The notes under the pieces: generated by a model | Databases searched by the model: none | What the model was told of the DNA's origin: nothing | Seen by the model: the letters and a program-made list of their open reading frames with translations, nothing else | Part shown: positions 1 to 8,122 of the stretch, piece by piece | How the letters are laid out: every line of letters starts with the position of its first letter | Position numbering within the stretch: the stretch's first letter is position 1 | NCBI GenBank assembly: GCA_902769585.1 | Contig: CACXPT010000108.1 | Location: 1-33,511 of the forward strand | Direction: 5' to 3' | Source of the DNA: an uncultured bacterium | GTDB lineage: Bacteria; Verrucomicrobiota; Kiritimatiellia; RFP12; UBA1067 | DNA length: 33,511 nt | Translations under genes and position numbers: made by a program

Positions 1-1
1 C

Positions 2-901
2 AACGGAGGCACGGGGGCGCTGGCGGCCTCCAAGGCCAACACCGTGCCGGCCGCGCGGGTGTTCGTGACGCCGGGCACGATGACGGGGTGGTCTGTGGCA
101 CAGAACTTCCACGCGACGAACCGTCGCGCGTCCTACGTCACGGTCGTCATCGACGAGCCGAACGTCAGCGCAAACATATTCTGCTCGTGGATGTTCTCGG
201 ACCAGACGACGCTCAAGTACGCAATCTTCCGTGGCGAAGGGCTAAAGTTCGGCAGCGGCAGCGGCATGTTCTACAGCTCGCAGGTCAAGAATACGGACGT
301 AGGGTGGTGGTATCTGCCGGGCGCGACGTCGCTCCCCGGTGACGGTCAGCTCTGCGGTGCGGCCAACCAGCGGTTTTACGGTTCGCTGCACCTGCCGTCG
401 TTGACCAGCGTGGGGAAAACCTGCCTCAAGGGGAACGACAAGCTCAACGAGATCGTGTTCGGCGACGGCGACAAGAATTCGCGCGTGACGTCCATCGGGA
501 CGGATGCCTTCAACGGTGCGTCGGGTTTGACCAACATCGTCCTCAACGCGGCGGCGAACCTGACGGTCGGCGCGAACGCGTTCACTGGCGCGTCGGGCAT
601 CAAGACCGTTACGTTCCTCGGCCCGGCGGTGAGTGAGGAGGCGTTCGGCGGGATCCTCGCGGGCGTGGCGGCATCGGACACGGCGAAGCCCGTGATCGTG
701 TACGTGTCGGAGTTCCAGCCGACCTGGCTGCAGACGGGCTACATTTCGCCCGTTGATTCATCGGAGGAGGCGTATCTGCCCGCAGGCGAACGCGTGCTGG
801 GCGTCTACCGTGCGGGAGCGTCCGCACCGTCCGGCAAGGCGTGGATTTGCCATCGCCCCAGCCCGTTCGATCCGAAGGGCACGCGGATCATCATTCGATG
901 A
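2..901 (+). CDS. Secreted leucine-rich-repeat (BspA/LRR_5-like) protein, C-terminal part
   Basis: The reading frame is open from the first complete codon of the window, so the true start lies upstream. The visible 300 residues contain BspA-like leucine-rich repeats in the middle: 'VTSIGTDAFNGASGLTNIVL' is followed by 'VGANAFTGASGIKTVTFLG'. Such repeats occur in surface proteins that bind host or matrix material. A less repetitive domain precedes them, and about 80 residues without a recognised domain follow. The protein ends in GTRIIIR, a tail that recurs on three other secreted proteins in this window. It ends 40 bases before the HzsA-like gene. The LRR assignment is by motif; the ligand and the N-terminal domains cannot be known from this fragment. 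Confidence 0.75.
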   Translation, partial: NGGTGALAASKANTVPAARVFVTPGTMTGWSVAQNFHATNRRASYVTVVIDEPNVSANIFCSWMFSDQTTLKYAIFRGEGLKFGSGSGMFYSSQVKNTDVGWWYLPGATSLPGDGQLCGAANQRFYGSLHLPSLTSVGKTCLKGNDKLNEIVFGDGDKNSRVTSIGTDAFNGASGLTNIVLNAAANLTVGANAFTGASGIKTVTFLGPAVSEEAFGGILAGVAASDTAKPVIVYVSEFQPTWLQTGYISPVDSSEEAYLPAGERVLGVYRAGASAPSGKAWICHRPSPFDPKGTRIIIR

Positions 902-941
902 GACTGGCCGGGGGCTTCTGCACCAACCGCGAAATTGTGCC

Positions 942-3833
942 ATGGTCGCTGTGCCTATAAAACAGGTCCTCTCGTTCAGCCTTTCAGCCTTTTTGTCCGT
1001 CGCCTGTGCGGCGGCGCCTTTTCGGATCGAGGCGGAGAAAGGGGAGATGCTGCCGGACGCGAAGGGCGGCAAGGCGGGCCCGTACGACAAGATCGCCGGA
1101 ACGTCGGGCGGGAGCATCCTCGCCTACTTCTCGCGCGGCAGGGGCGTGCGCTACGGCAAGACGCCCGTCGCCGCGAAGTGGGTGGCCGTGTGCTTCGGCA
1201 CGAACAACGGCGGCAACGACGCGACGGTGCAGTTCTTCGATGGCGACCGGCACCTCGGCGACGTCGTGTTCCCCGACACGGGGGACTTCCACGTGCTCAA
1301 GGACGTCGAAGTCGCCAAGATCGACATCCCCGCCGGCGCGGACCTGCGCATCGTCGCGCCGAACCACCCCGTGAACATCGACTACATCGACCTCTACGAC
1401 ACGGATGCCCGTCCGGTCCTGCCCGACGCACGGCCGCCCTCGCCGCCCGTCGGGGAGCTCCGCGACAGGCTCTTCGCCGGCGCGTACGGCTCGTTCAACG
1501 AGATCGTGTTCGCCACGCGCACGCACCGGCGCGAGCACTGGTACGCGAACTTCGGCTACTACTGCTACGGCACCAGCTACACGATCCTCAACCGGCAGGG
1601 GCGTCTCGTGGCCTACAACGTCCGCACGAAGTCGTTCCGCACGCTCTTGGAGGACGTCGCGGGCGCGGTGCGCGACCCGTGCGTGCACTACGACGGGCGC
1701 CAGATCGTGTTCTCGTATCGTCCCGGAAACGAGCAGCGCTACCACCTCTTCACCATCAACGCAGACGGTACCGGCCTGAAGCAGCTCACCTTCGGCGAAT
1801 ACGACGACATCGAGCCCGCCTGGCTTCCGGACGGCGACATCGTCTTCGTCTCCGCCCGCGCGCGCCGCTGGGTGAACTGCTGGCTCACCCAGGTCGCCAC
1901 CGTCTACCGCATGAAGCCGGACGGCTCCGGCATCCGCATGCTCTCCGCGAACATCGAGCACGACAACACGCCCTGGCCGCTCCCCGACGGACGCATCGCC
2001 TACATGCGCTGGGAATACGTGGACCGCCGCCAGGTGACGTTCCACCACCTCTGGACGATGAACCCCGACGGCACGCAGCACCAGATCCTCCAGGGCAACA
2101 CGTATCCGGGCGGCGTGTACATCGACGCGAAGCCCATTCCCGGCTCGGAGGACCTCGTCATGACGGATTCCCCCGGCCATGGCTCGTTCGAGCACGGCGG
2201 ATTCCTCAGCGTGCTGAGCTCGAAGGCCGGGCCCGACAACCGGTCCAACATACGCCGCATATCCCGGAAGAAGTGCTTCGACCCGTGGGCGTTCTCGTCC
2301 GAGCTCTTCATGGCGACGGACGGCGAGGAGGTGTTCCTCATGAACGTGCGCGGGGACAAGGAGACGTTGTTCCGCCTCCCGCAGGAGTTCACCGCGTTCG
2401 AAGGCACGAGCGACGGTGGGTCGCGCATCAGCGAGCCGCGTCCGCTCATGCCCCACGCGCGCGAGCGCATCCTCGCCGACCGTACCGACCTTTCGTCCAA
2501 GGCTGGCGAGTTCTACCTCGAGAACGTGATAGTCAGCCGCAGCCTGGACGGCGTGAAGCCCGGCACGATCAAGAAGCTGATGGTGATGGAAAGCCTGCCA
2601 AAGCCCGTCAACTACACGGGCGGCATGGATCCACTCTCCTACGGCGGCACGTTCACGCTCACCCGCTATCTCGGCACGGTGCCGGTGGAGGGGGACGGCA
2701 GCGCGTACTTCAAGGTGCCCGCGCTGAGGTCGCTCTTCTTTGTGGCGCTTGACGCGGAGGGACGCGCCGTGAAGCGCATGCAGAGCTTCACACAGGTGAT
2801 GCCCGGCGAGAAGCAGGGATGCGTGGGTTGCCACGAGAACAAGACGGAGAACACGGTGCGGCGCGCGGCCACGGTCTCGAAGGCGCTCGCGCGCGGACCG
2901 TCCGAGATCGACCCGTCCGGCCTTGCCTTCGACGTCGCCGACTTCCCGCGCGACGTGCAGCCCATACTCGACCGCGCCTGCGTGAGGTGCCACAACCCCG
3001 ACAGGCGCTGCGCCAACGTGGACCTCTCGGGCGACCACGGCCCGATGTTCTCGATGGCCTATTACAACCTCATCGCCCACAACCAGGTGCTCGACGGGCG
3101 CAATTCGTCCCAAAGCGACTGGCCTCCCTACGCGCGCGGCAGCGGCGGCAGTCCGCTCATGGAGAAGATTTCCGGCCGGCACCATGGCGCCGCCGTCACG
3201 CCCGCCGAGCGCAAGGCGATCATGATGTGGCTGGACGGTTCGGCGCCGTACCCCGGCACGTACGGCGCCCTCGGCTGCGGCTCGATCGGCGGCTACCACC
3301 AGAACAAGCAGGTCGTGAACAACGACCGCACGCGCGCCGCCTCAGTCGCTGCGAGCGCCGTCATCTCCCGCCGCTGCGATTCGTGCCACATGGGCGCCAC
3401 GCGGCTGCCGCACTGCCTCTCCGACGAGAACGGCATCAGCTTCTGGACGCCGGACTGGAACGACCCGCGTCTCAGGAAGTGGCACCGGCACCTGCTGTTC
3501 AACCTGACACATCCGGAGAAGTCGCTCTTCCTCATGGCGCCGCTCGCGAGGTCGGCGGGCGGCTTCGGCATGGGCAAGGACGGCAAGTCGGTGTTTGCGA
3601 GCGCTGACGATCCCGACTACAAGGCCATCCTTGCGATGATCCAGGACGGCAAGGACGTTCTGGAGAAGGTGAAGCGCTTCGACATGAAGGGATTCCGTCC
3701 TCCCAAGCCCTACATCCGCGAACTGAAGCGCTACGGCGTGCTGCCCGGGTCGTTCGACTACGAGAAAGACCCCATTGATCCGTACGAGACGGACAGGCTC
3801 TACTGGGCGCTCGACTGGACTTCGCTCAGGTAA
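942..3833 (+). CDS. HzsA-related secreted protein: CBM-like domain, TolB-type propeller, three c-type haem sites
   Basis: The start chosen is ATG 942 (in-frame GTG 951 is an alternative), because it gives a signal peptide (hydrophobic stretch about residues 10-22, ending CAAA). Neither has a clear Shine-Dalgarno. The mature 963-aa protein has a carbohydrate-binding-like beta-sandwich (about 25-150), then a WD40/TolB-like propeller (about 180-500) with repeats such as 'FTINADGTGLKQLTFGE', 'YRMKPDGSGIRML' and 'WTMNPDGTQHQIL'. The C-terminal part has three CxxCH motifs: C627-H631, C680-H684 and C812-H816. This order resembles the alpha subunit of anammox hydrazine synthase and the wider HzsA-related family of PVC bacteria. 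No other hydrazine synthase subunit is visible, so hydrazine synthesis is not implied. A periplasmic or surface redox role on a bound glycan is a guess. Confidence 0.85.
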   Translation: MVAVPIKQVLSFSLSAFLSVACAAAPFRIEAEKGEMLPDAKGGKAGPYDKIAGTSGGSILAYFSRGRGVRYGKTPVAAKWVAVCFGTNNGGNDATVQFFDGDRHLGDVVFPDTGDFHVLKDVEVAKIDIPAGADLRIVAPNHPVNIDYIDLYDTDARPVLPDARPPSPPVGELRDRLFAGAYGSFNEIVFATRTHRREHWYANFGYYCYGTSYTILNRQGRLVAYNVRTKSFRTLLEDVAGAVRDPCVHYDGRQIVFSYRPGNEQRYHLFTINADGTGLKQLTFGEYDDIEPAWLPDGDIVFVSARARRWVNCWLTQVATVYRMKPDGSGIRMLSANIEHDNTPWPLPDGRIAYMRWEYVDRRQVTFHHLWTMNPDGTQHQILQGNTYPGGVYIDAKPIPGSEDLVMTDSPGHGSFEHGGFLSVLSSKAGPDNRSNIRRISRKKCFDPWAFSSELFMATDGEEVFLMNVRGDKETLFRLPQEFTAFEGTSDGGSRISEPRPLMPHARERILADRTDLSSKAGEFYLENVIVSRSLDGVKPGTIKKLMVMESLPKPVNYTGGMDPLSYGGTFTLTRYLGTVPVEGDGSAYFKVPALRSLFFVALDAEGRAVKRMQSFTQVMPGEKQGCVGCHENKTENTVRRAATVSKALARGPSEIDPSGLAFDVADFPRDVQPILDRACVRCHNPDRRCANVDLSGDHGPMFSMAYYNLIAHNQVLDGRNSSQSDWPPYARGSGGSPLMEKISGRHHGAAVTPAERKAIMMWLDGSAPYPGTYGALGCGSIGGYHQNKQVVNNDRTRAASVAASAVISRRCDSCHMGATRLPHCLSDENGISFWTPDWNDPRLRKWHRHLLFNLTHPEKSLFLMAPLARSAGGFGMGKDGKSVFASADDPDYKAILAMIQDGKDVLEKVKRFDMKGFRPPKPYIRELKRYGVLPGSFDYEKDPIDPYETDRLYWALDWTSLR

Positions 3834-3880
3834 GTTGCCGGGAGGGGCGAGTGCCTTTTCGAGGTCTCGTTCAACGCATG

Positions 3881-3900
3881 GGGGAGGATTGTGCTATAAT
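3881..3900 (+). promoter_or_regulatory. Extended -10 promoter for the TIM-barrel gene
   Basis: TGCTATAAT is an extended -10 (TGn plus a perfect TATAAT at 3895-3900). It is preceded by a G-rich run (GGGGAGG) and lies 36 bases before ATG 3937. No good -35 hexamer is visible; TTCAAC at 3870-3875 would need a 19-base spacer. The same arrangement recurs at several other genes in the window. Confidence 0.7.
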
Positions 3901-3936
3901 TATAGCGTTCCGTCAACCAACAAGGAGATTGTTTCC

Positions 3937-4863
3937 ATGATGAATCGTCGTTCGTTCCTTGGCGCGAGCTCGCTCGCGCTGTTCGCCGCCGGCTGCCAGA
4001 CGCCTAGCGGTTCGGGCTGCTGTTCGGGCAAGTCCGCCTGCAAGAAGGTGCCGTTCAATTTCGGCATTGCCGGCTACACGTTCCACAAGTTCGACACGGA
4101 CCGCACGCTGGACCTCGTCCAGGCGCTGGACGTCCACTACCTCTGCATCAAGAACTTCCACCTGCCGTTCGACGCCACGCCGGCGCAGATCGCCGAGTTC
4201 AAGAAGAAGTGCGAGGATCACGGCATCACGGGCTACGGCGTGGGGCCGATCTACATGGCTTCGAACGAGGAGGCGAAGAAGGCGTTCGACTACGCGGCGG
4301 CGATCGGGGTGAAGACGATCGTCTCGGTTCCCACCGAGCAGCGCGAGGTCGAGGGGAAGAAGGTGCGCTTCCACAGTCGCGCGCGGTGCGAGTACCTCTC
4401 CGGACTCTGCAAGGAATACGACATGCGCATCGCCATCCACAACCACGGCCCGGACATTCCGTACTGCTTCCCGACCGGCGAGAGCGCGTACGAGATGGTG
4501 AAGGACCTCGATTCGCGCATGGGCTTATGCCTCGACATCGGGCACGACTTCCGCGCCGGAAAGAACCCTGCGGAGACCATCTGCAAGTACGGCAGCAGGA
4601 TCTACGACATGCACGTGAAGAACGTGTCGTTCGACCCGAAGAAGAACATCGCCCGTCCGATGCCGCGCGGCGAGATCAACATGCTTGACGTGGTGCGCGC
4701 GCTCTGCGAGGTGAACTACACCGGCTGCTGCTCGCTCGAGTACGAGCGCTTCCCGATGGTTGGCGAGGGCAAGAACAAGAAGCTTGACGAGGCCGTGTTC
4801 CTTCGCGAGGTCGCGGAGAGCGTCGGCTACTTCCGCGGCGTGATGGACTGCGTGCGCGGCTAA
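3937..4863 (+). CDS. Tat-exported lipoprotein, sugar phosphate isomerase/epimerase-like TIM barrel
   Basis: ATG 3937 is preceded by AAGGAG (3922-3927). The N-terminus MMNRRSFLGASSLALFAAGC combines a twin-arginine motif with a lipobox ending at C20, so the 308-aa protein is probably folded in the cytoplasm, exported by Tat and lipidated. The rest is an AP-endonuclease-2/xylose-isomerase-like TIM barrel (PF01261 type). Likely metal or substrate residues lie in 'IAIHNHGPD', 'GLCLDIGHD', 'IYDMHVKNV' and 'CSLEYE'. These folds isomerise or epimerise sugars and related polyols. Export is common for PVC homologues acting on periplasmic sugars. It has its own promoter and sits 15 bases before dxr, so the two are probably co-transcribed. 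The substrate is unknown. Confidence 0.85.
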   Translation: MMNRRSFLGASSLALFAAGCQTPSGSGCCSGKSACKKVPFNFGIAGYTFHKFDTDRTLDLVQALDVHYLCIKNFHLPFDATPAQIAEFKKKCEDHGITGYGVGPIYMASNEEAKKAFDYAAAIGVKTIVSVPTEQREVEGKKVRFHSRARCEYLSGLCKEYDMRIAIHNHGPDIPYCFPTGESAYEMVKDLDSRMGLCLDIGHDFRAGKNPAETICKYGSRIYDMHVKNVSFDPKKNIARPMPRGEINMLDVVRALCEVNYTGCCSLEYERFPMVGEGKNKKLDEAVFLREVAESVGYFRGVMDCVRG

Positions 4864-4878
4864 CGTTCCGGGGCCGCA

Positions 4879-5955
4879 GTGAAGCGCATCCTCGTCCTAG
4901 GCGCCACCGGCTCGATAGGTACCGCCGCGCTGGATGTCATCCGGAGCCATCCGGACGACTTCCGCGTGGCGGGACTTGCCGTACGTTCGCGCACAGACGA
5001 GGCCGAACGGCTGGGTCGCGAGTTTTCGGCGCCATGGTTCGCGGGCGAGGATGCGGCGGCGCGCGCGGTGCGCGAGACGGAGGCGGACCTGGCCCTGGTG
5101 GCTACCGTCGGGCTTTCCGGACTCGCGCCTACGATGGATGCGATCGGACGCGGCATTCCCGTGGCGCTCGCCACGAAGGAGGTGCTGGTGGCTGCTGGTG
5201 GGCTGGTGACGGCCAGAGCGCGCGAGAAGGGCGTGTCGCTCATTCCCGTCGATAGCGAGCACAGCGCGATCTTCCAGTGCCTGCAAGGCGAGCGGGTGTC
5301 AAGCCTTTCCCGAATCACGCTCACCGCGAGCGGCGGGCCGTTCCTTGACGGTCCGGCTGACCTCTCCGCCGTGACGCCGGAGATGGCGTTGCGGCACCCC
5401 ACCTGGCGGATGGGGCCGAAGGTCAGCATCGATTCCGCCACCATGATGAACAAGGGGTTCGAGATCGTGGAGGCGCATTGGCTCTTCGGCGTGCCGCTCG
5501 ACGCCATAGACGTGGCGATACATCCCGAGTCCGTCGTGCATTCGCTGGCCACGCTCGCGGACGGCAGCACGCTCGCGCAGCTGGCGCCGCCGGACATGCG
5601 CGTGCCGATACAGTACGCGTTCAGCTGGCCGGACCGACTGCCGGCCGCGCGCGCGGCGCTGGATCTGCCGGCTCTTGGTTCGCTGACGTTCCGTGCGCCG
5701 GACGAGTCGCGTTTTCCGGCGCTTCGGCTAGTGCGCGAGGCCGCCGCTGCCGGCGGCACGCGGCTCGTGGCGCTTGGGGCGGCGGACGAGGTGGCTGTGG
5801 CGGGTTTCCTTGCGGGAAAGATAGCGTTCCCCGACATCGTCCGGGTCGTCGCCGACGTGGTGGAGCGGACGTCCGTTGCCGAGTGCGATTCCGTGGAGGC
5901 CGTGCTTGCGGCCGATGCGTCCGCGCGCGATGCCGCTCAGCTCGTGGTCAAATGA
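4879..5955 (+). CDS. dxr: 1-deoxy-D-xylulose 5-phosphate reductoisomerase
   Basis: This cytoplasmic enzyme converts DXP to 2-C-methyl-D-erythritol 4-phosphate with NADPH, the committed step of the MEP isoprenoid pathway. The 358-aa length is slightly short for the family (about 390). Diagnostic motifs are the NADPH loop LGATGSIG (residues 8-14), 'ATKEVLVAAGG' (usual form NKE-x-LV, so Asn is Thr here), 'PVDSEHSAIFQCLQG', 'TASGGPF', 'SIDSATMMNKGFEIVEAHWL' and 'IHPESVVHSL'. The start is GTG 4879, which has no strong Shine-Dalgarno and lies 15 bases after the upstream stop. It probably depends on the promoter at 3881-3900. It is not next to cdsA or rseP, its common neighbours in other bacteria. 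Confidence 0.97.
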   Translation: MKRILVLGATGSIGTAALDVIRSHPDDFRVAGLAVRSRTDEAERLGREFSAPWFAGEDAAARAVRETEADLALVATVGLSGLAPTMDAIGRGIPVALATKEVLVAAGGLVTARAREKGVSLIPVDSEHSAIFQCLQGERVSSLSRITLTASGGPFLDGPADLSAVTPEMALRHPTWRMGPKVSIDSATMMNKGFEIVEAHWLFGVPLDAIDVAIHPESVVHSLATLADGSTLAQLAPPDMRVPIQYAFSWPDRLPAARAALDLPALGSLTFRAPDESRFPALRLVREAAAAGGTRLVALGAADEVAVAGFLAGKIAFPDIVRVVADVVERTSVAECDSVEAVLAADASARDAAQLVVK

Positions 5956-5984
5956 GGATAAATTTCGGTGAAAGGGAAACAACC

Positions 5985-6149
5985 ATGACAACTTATAAAA
6001 ACAACTTTTGCTATCCGGGCGCAACCGCGCCCGGTTTCAAGAGCGCCGCGCGCGCTTCGCACGGGAATGCACATGAGGATAACTTTGAGAATGTTGCCAA
6101 TGTGGAAATGTTGCCAGTTTCAATGTTGCCAATTGCCAATGGGAATTGA
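5985..6149 (+). CDS. Possible short leader ORF (54 aa)
   Basis: A small ORF starts at ATG 5985 behind GAAAGGGAAA (5970-5979) and ends at TGA 6147-6149. The product begins MTTYKNNFCYPGATAPGF and matches no family I recognise. It spans a GC hairpin (6015-6034), and its stop lies in the loop of the TTGCCAAT hairpin (6121-6170). That arrangement could suit a leader peptide controlling the oxidoreductase gene at 6194, but it could equally be a chance ORF across non-coding DNA. The block ATGAGGATAA-n-TTT occurs at its upstream edge (5952 onward) and again inside it (6073 onward). Confidence 0.3.
   Translation: MTTYKNNFCYPGATAPGFKSAARASHGNAHEDNFENVANVEMLPVSMLPIANGN
6015..6034 (+). terminator. GC-rich hairpin, possible terminator or attenuator after dxr
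   Basis: CCGGGCGC and GCGCCCGG form a perfect 8-bp stem with loop AACC, followed by only three T. It lies 60 bases after the dxr stop and 160 bases before the oxidoreductase start. The weak T-tract makes efficient intrinsic termination uncertain. Confidence 0.45.
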
Positions 6150-6170
6150 ACATTGGGAATGGCAACATTG
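6121..6170. repeat. TTGCCAAT-word inverted repeat
   Basis: The left arm CAATGTTGCC (6121-6130) is perfectly inverted to GGCAACATTG (6161-6170). The pairing continues imperfectly inward (AATTGCCAATG with CATTGGGAAT) and leaves a loop of about 9 bases. Two more ATGTTGCCA words occur just upstream (about 6090 and 6105). The region is AT-rich against a GC-rich background and lies in the leader of the oxidoreductase gene. It could be an operator, an RNA hairpin or a dispersed repeat. Confidence 0.6.
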
Positions 6171-6193
6171 GAAGCAAAGAAGGGAAAAGTGTT

Positions 6194-8077
6194 ATGAGAA
6201 GGATCCTGATGGTTGGAGCGTGCCTTGTAGGGATGGTGTGCAGCGCGCGCATTGCCACGAGCGACCTTGCGGACGCTGGGCGCGAGACGAAGCCGATGCG
6301 CACCGAGGCGAACTCGCCGGTGGTGCTAGAGAAGGAGATGTCGGCCGACTTCGTGGTCGTGGGCGGCGGGCTTTCGGGCATCTGCGCGGCGATCTCGGCC
6401 GCGCGGCACGGCACCAAGACGGTGCTTGTGCAGGACCGTCCGATGCTCGGCGGGAACTGCTCCAGCGAGATGCGCATGGGCATCATGGGCGCGCATGGCG
6501 ACGACAACAAGGAGGCCGGCATCCTTGAGGAGCTGCAGCTCAGGAACTTCTACTACAATCCTCTGATGCGCTACACGCTGTGGGACGACGTGATGTACGC
6601 GACCGTGGTGGAGGAGAAGAACATAACGCTGCTCCTGAACACGTCGGTGGACGGGGTCGAGATGGACGGCGGGCGAATCGTCGCCGTGAAGGCGTGGAAC
6701 GGGAACGCGTACACGCGGTGGAAGATTCGCGGCAAGCTCTTCGCAGACTGCAGCGGCGACGGCATCCTGCGGCTGTCCGGCGCGAAGTTCCGCATAGGGC
6801 GCGAGTTCCCCGAGGAGTTCGGCGAGGACTACACGCAGGTCGGCGGCGACCACAGGACGATGGGCAACTCGATACTGCTCCAGCTGCGCAAGACAGAAGA
6901 GCACCATCCATTCCACGCGCCGCCGTGGGCGTACAAGTTCACCGACGAGGACTTCGTGAACGACAAGCCGCCGAAGGAAAAGAAGAAGTACTACTCCTAC
7001 AAGCGCCTCTATCCTGACAACAACAACTTCTGGTGGATCGAGTTCGGCGGGAACATAGACACGATCGGCGACGCCAACCTGATCCAGTACGAGCTCAAGA
7101 GGATCGCCTACGGCGTGTGGGACTACATGAAAAACCACCCCGACGGCCGCTGCAAGAACTACGACCTCGACTGGATCGGCGCGCTGCCAGGGAAGCGCGA
7201 GTCCACGCGCTTCGTGGGGCCGCACATCCTCACCCAGCATGACGTCATGGCGGGCGGCCACTTCGAGGACGTGGTGGCCTACGGCGGATGGTCGCTTGAC
7301 GACCACCATCCCGACGCGTTCTGGAAGGTGGGCCACCTCAGCGAGCACCACAAGTGCCCGTCGCCTTTCGGCATTCCGTTCGACTGCCTGTACTCCGTCA
7401 ACGTGCCGAACCTGATGTTCGCCGGACGCGACATCTCCTGCACTCACATGGGCCTCTCGTCGCTCCGCGTGATGGCGACTTGCGCCACGATGGGACAGGC
7501 GGTTGGCACTGCGGCGGCGATCGCGCTGCGCGACGGGCTTGACCCGGCGGGCGTGCGCAAGGATCGGATCGCCGAGCTTCAGGACACGCTCGAGGACGAC
7601 GACTGCATGCTGCCGTACAGGTGGAGGAAGGTCTCGGTGCTCACGCGCGCCGCGACTGTCGCCCCCGCCAACGAGAACCTGCGCAACGGTATCGACCGCA
7701 AGTGGAAGAAGGCGGACAACGGCGTGTGGGTGAAAGCAGGCGACGAGACGCTCGTCTATTCGTGGACGTCGCCGCAGCGCGTCTCGGGGGCGCGTATCGT
7801 CTTCGATTCCAACATGACGTTCACCGGCAAGCGGATGCTAAAGCTGGAGGCGGAGCACGGGCGCAGGCCTATGCCGAAGATGCTCGCGAAGGGGTTCAGG
7901 ATCGACGCGCGGGTCGGCGGCGAGTGGAAGACGGTGTTCAAGGACGACCTCAACATCATGCGTTTCCGTAAGGTGTCGTTCCAGCCGGTCGACGCAGACG
8001 CGCTCCGTCTCGTTGTTACGGAGGCTTGGGGCGGCGCGGGCGAGAAGGCGCACGTCTTCGCACTCGACGCACTGTGA
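6194..8077 (+). CDS. Secreted FAD-dependent oxidoreductase with C-terminal beta-sandwich
   Basis: ATG 6194 is used because it gives a compact signal peptide (MRRILMVGACLVGMVCSARI) and follows the purine-rich GAAGGGAAAA. The 627-aa protein belongs to the FAD_oxidored group (PF12831 type). The dinucleotide-binding loop is VVVGGGLSG (about 54-62), followed by 'AARHGTKTVLVQDRPMLGGN' and 'SSEMRMGIMG'. Near 415-425 there is the family segment 'LMFAGRDISCTHMGLSSLR'. Residues about 480-627 look like a discoidin-type beta-sandwich. Family members are found in glycan-degradation loci of PVC bacteria and Bacteroidetes, but their substrates are mostly unknown. The next gene is a glycosidase with its own promoter. 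The family is confident; the reaction is not known. Confidence 0.88.
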   Translation: MRRILMVGACLVGMVCSARIATSDLADAGRETKPMRTEANSPVVLEKEMSADFVVVGGGLSGICAAISAARHGTKTVLVQDRPMLGGNCSSEMRMGIMGAHGDDNKEAGILEELQLRNFYYNPLMRYTLWDDVMYATVVEEKNITLLLNTSVDGVEMDGGRIVAVKAWNGNAYTRWKIRGKLFADCSGDGILRLSGAKFRIGREFPEEFGEDYTQVGGDHRTMGNSILLQLRKTEEHHPFHAPPWAYKFTDEDFVNDKPPKEKKKYYSYKRLYPDNNNFWWIEFGGNIDTIGDANLIQYELKRIAYGVWDYMKNHPDGRCKNYDLDWIGALPGKRESTRFVGPHILTQHDVMAGGHFEDVVAYGGWSLDDHHPDAFWKVGHLSEHHKCPSPFGIPFDCLYSVNVPNLMFAGRDISCTHMGLSSLRVMATCATMGQAVGTAAAIALRDGLDPAGVRKDRIAELQDTLEDDDCMLPYRWRKVSVLTRAATVAPANENLRNGIDRKWKKADNGVWVKAGDETLVYSWTSPQRVSGARIVFDSNMTFTGKRMLKLEAEHGRRPMPKMLAKGFRIDARVGGEWKTVFKDDLNIMRFRKVSFQPVDADALRLVVTEAWGGAGEKAHVFALDAL

Positions 8078-8080
8078 GCG

Positions 8081-8099
8081 GGGGGCGTTGTGGTATAAT
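8081..8099 (+). promoter_or_regulatory. Extended -10 promoter for the GH-D glycosidase
   Basis: TGGTATAAT (perfect TATAAT at 8094-8099) follows a G5 run at 8081-8085 and lies 23 bases before ATG 8123. It starts immediately after the oxidoreductase stop, so the glycosidase can be transcribed independently. There is no convincing -35. Confidence 0.72.
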
Positions 8100-8122
8100 C
8101 TCAAGAGCAAAGGAACTTCAGG

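Noticed and set aside
951..965. Promoter -10 TGTGCCTATAAA near the start of the HzsA-like gene
   Set aside because: It would lie inside the signal peptide coding sequence with no suitable start codon downstream.
984..3299. 771-codon open frame on the minus strand opposite the HzsA-like gene
   Set aside because: It is Arg/Ala/Val/His-rich and lacks domains, the usual shadow frame of a GC-rich gene; the plus strand has the coherent protein.
942..3833. Anammox-type hydrazine synthase
   Set aside because: Only an alpha-like protein is present, with no beta/gamma-like genes or hydrazine dehydrogenase; the wider HzsA-related family is a safer name.
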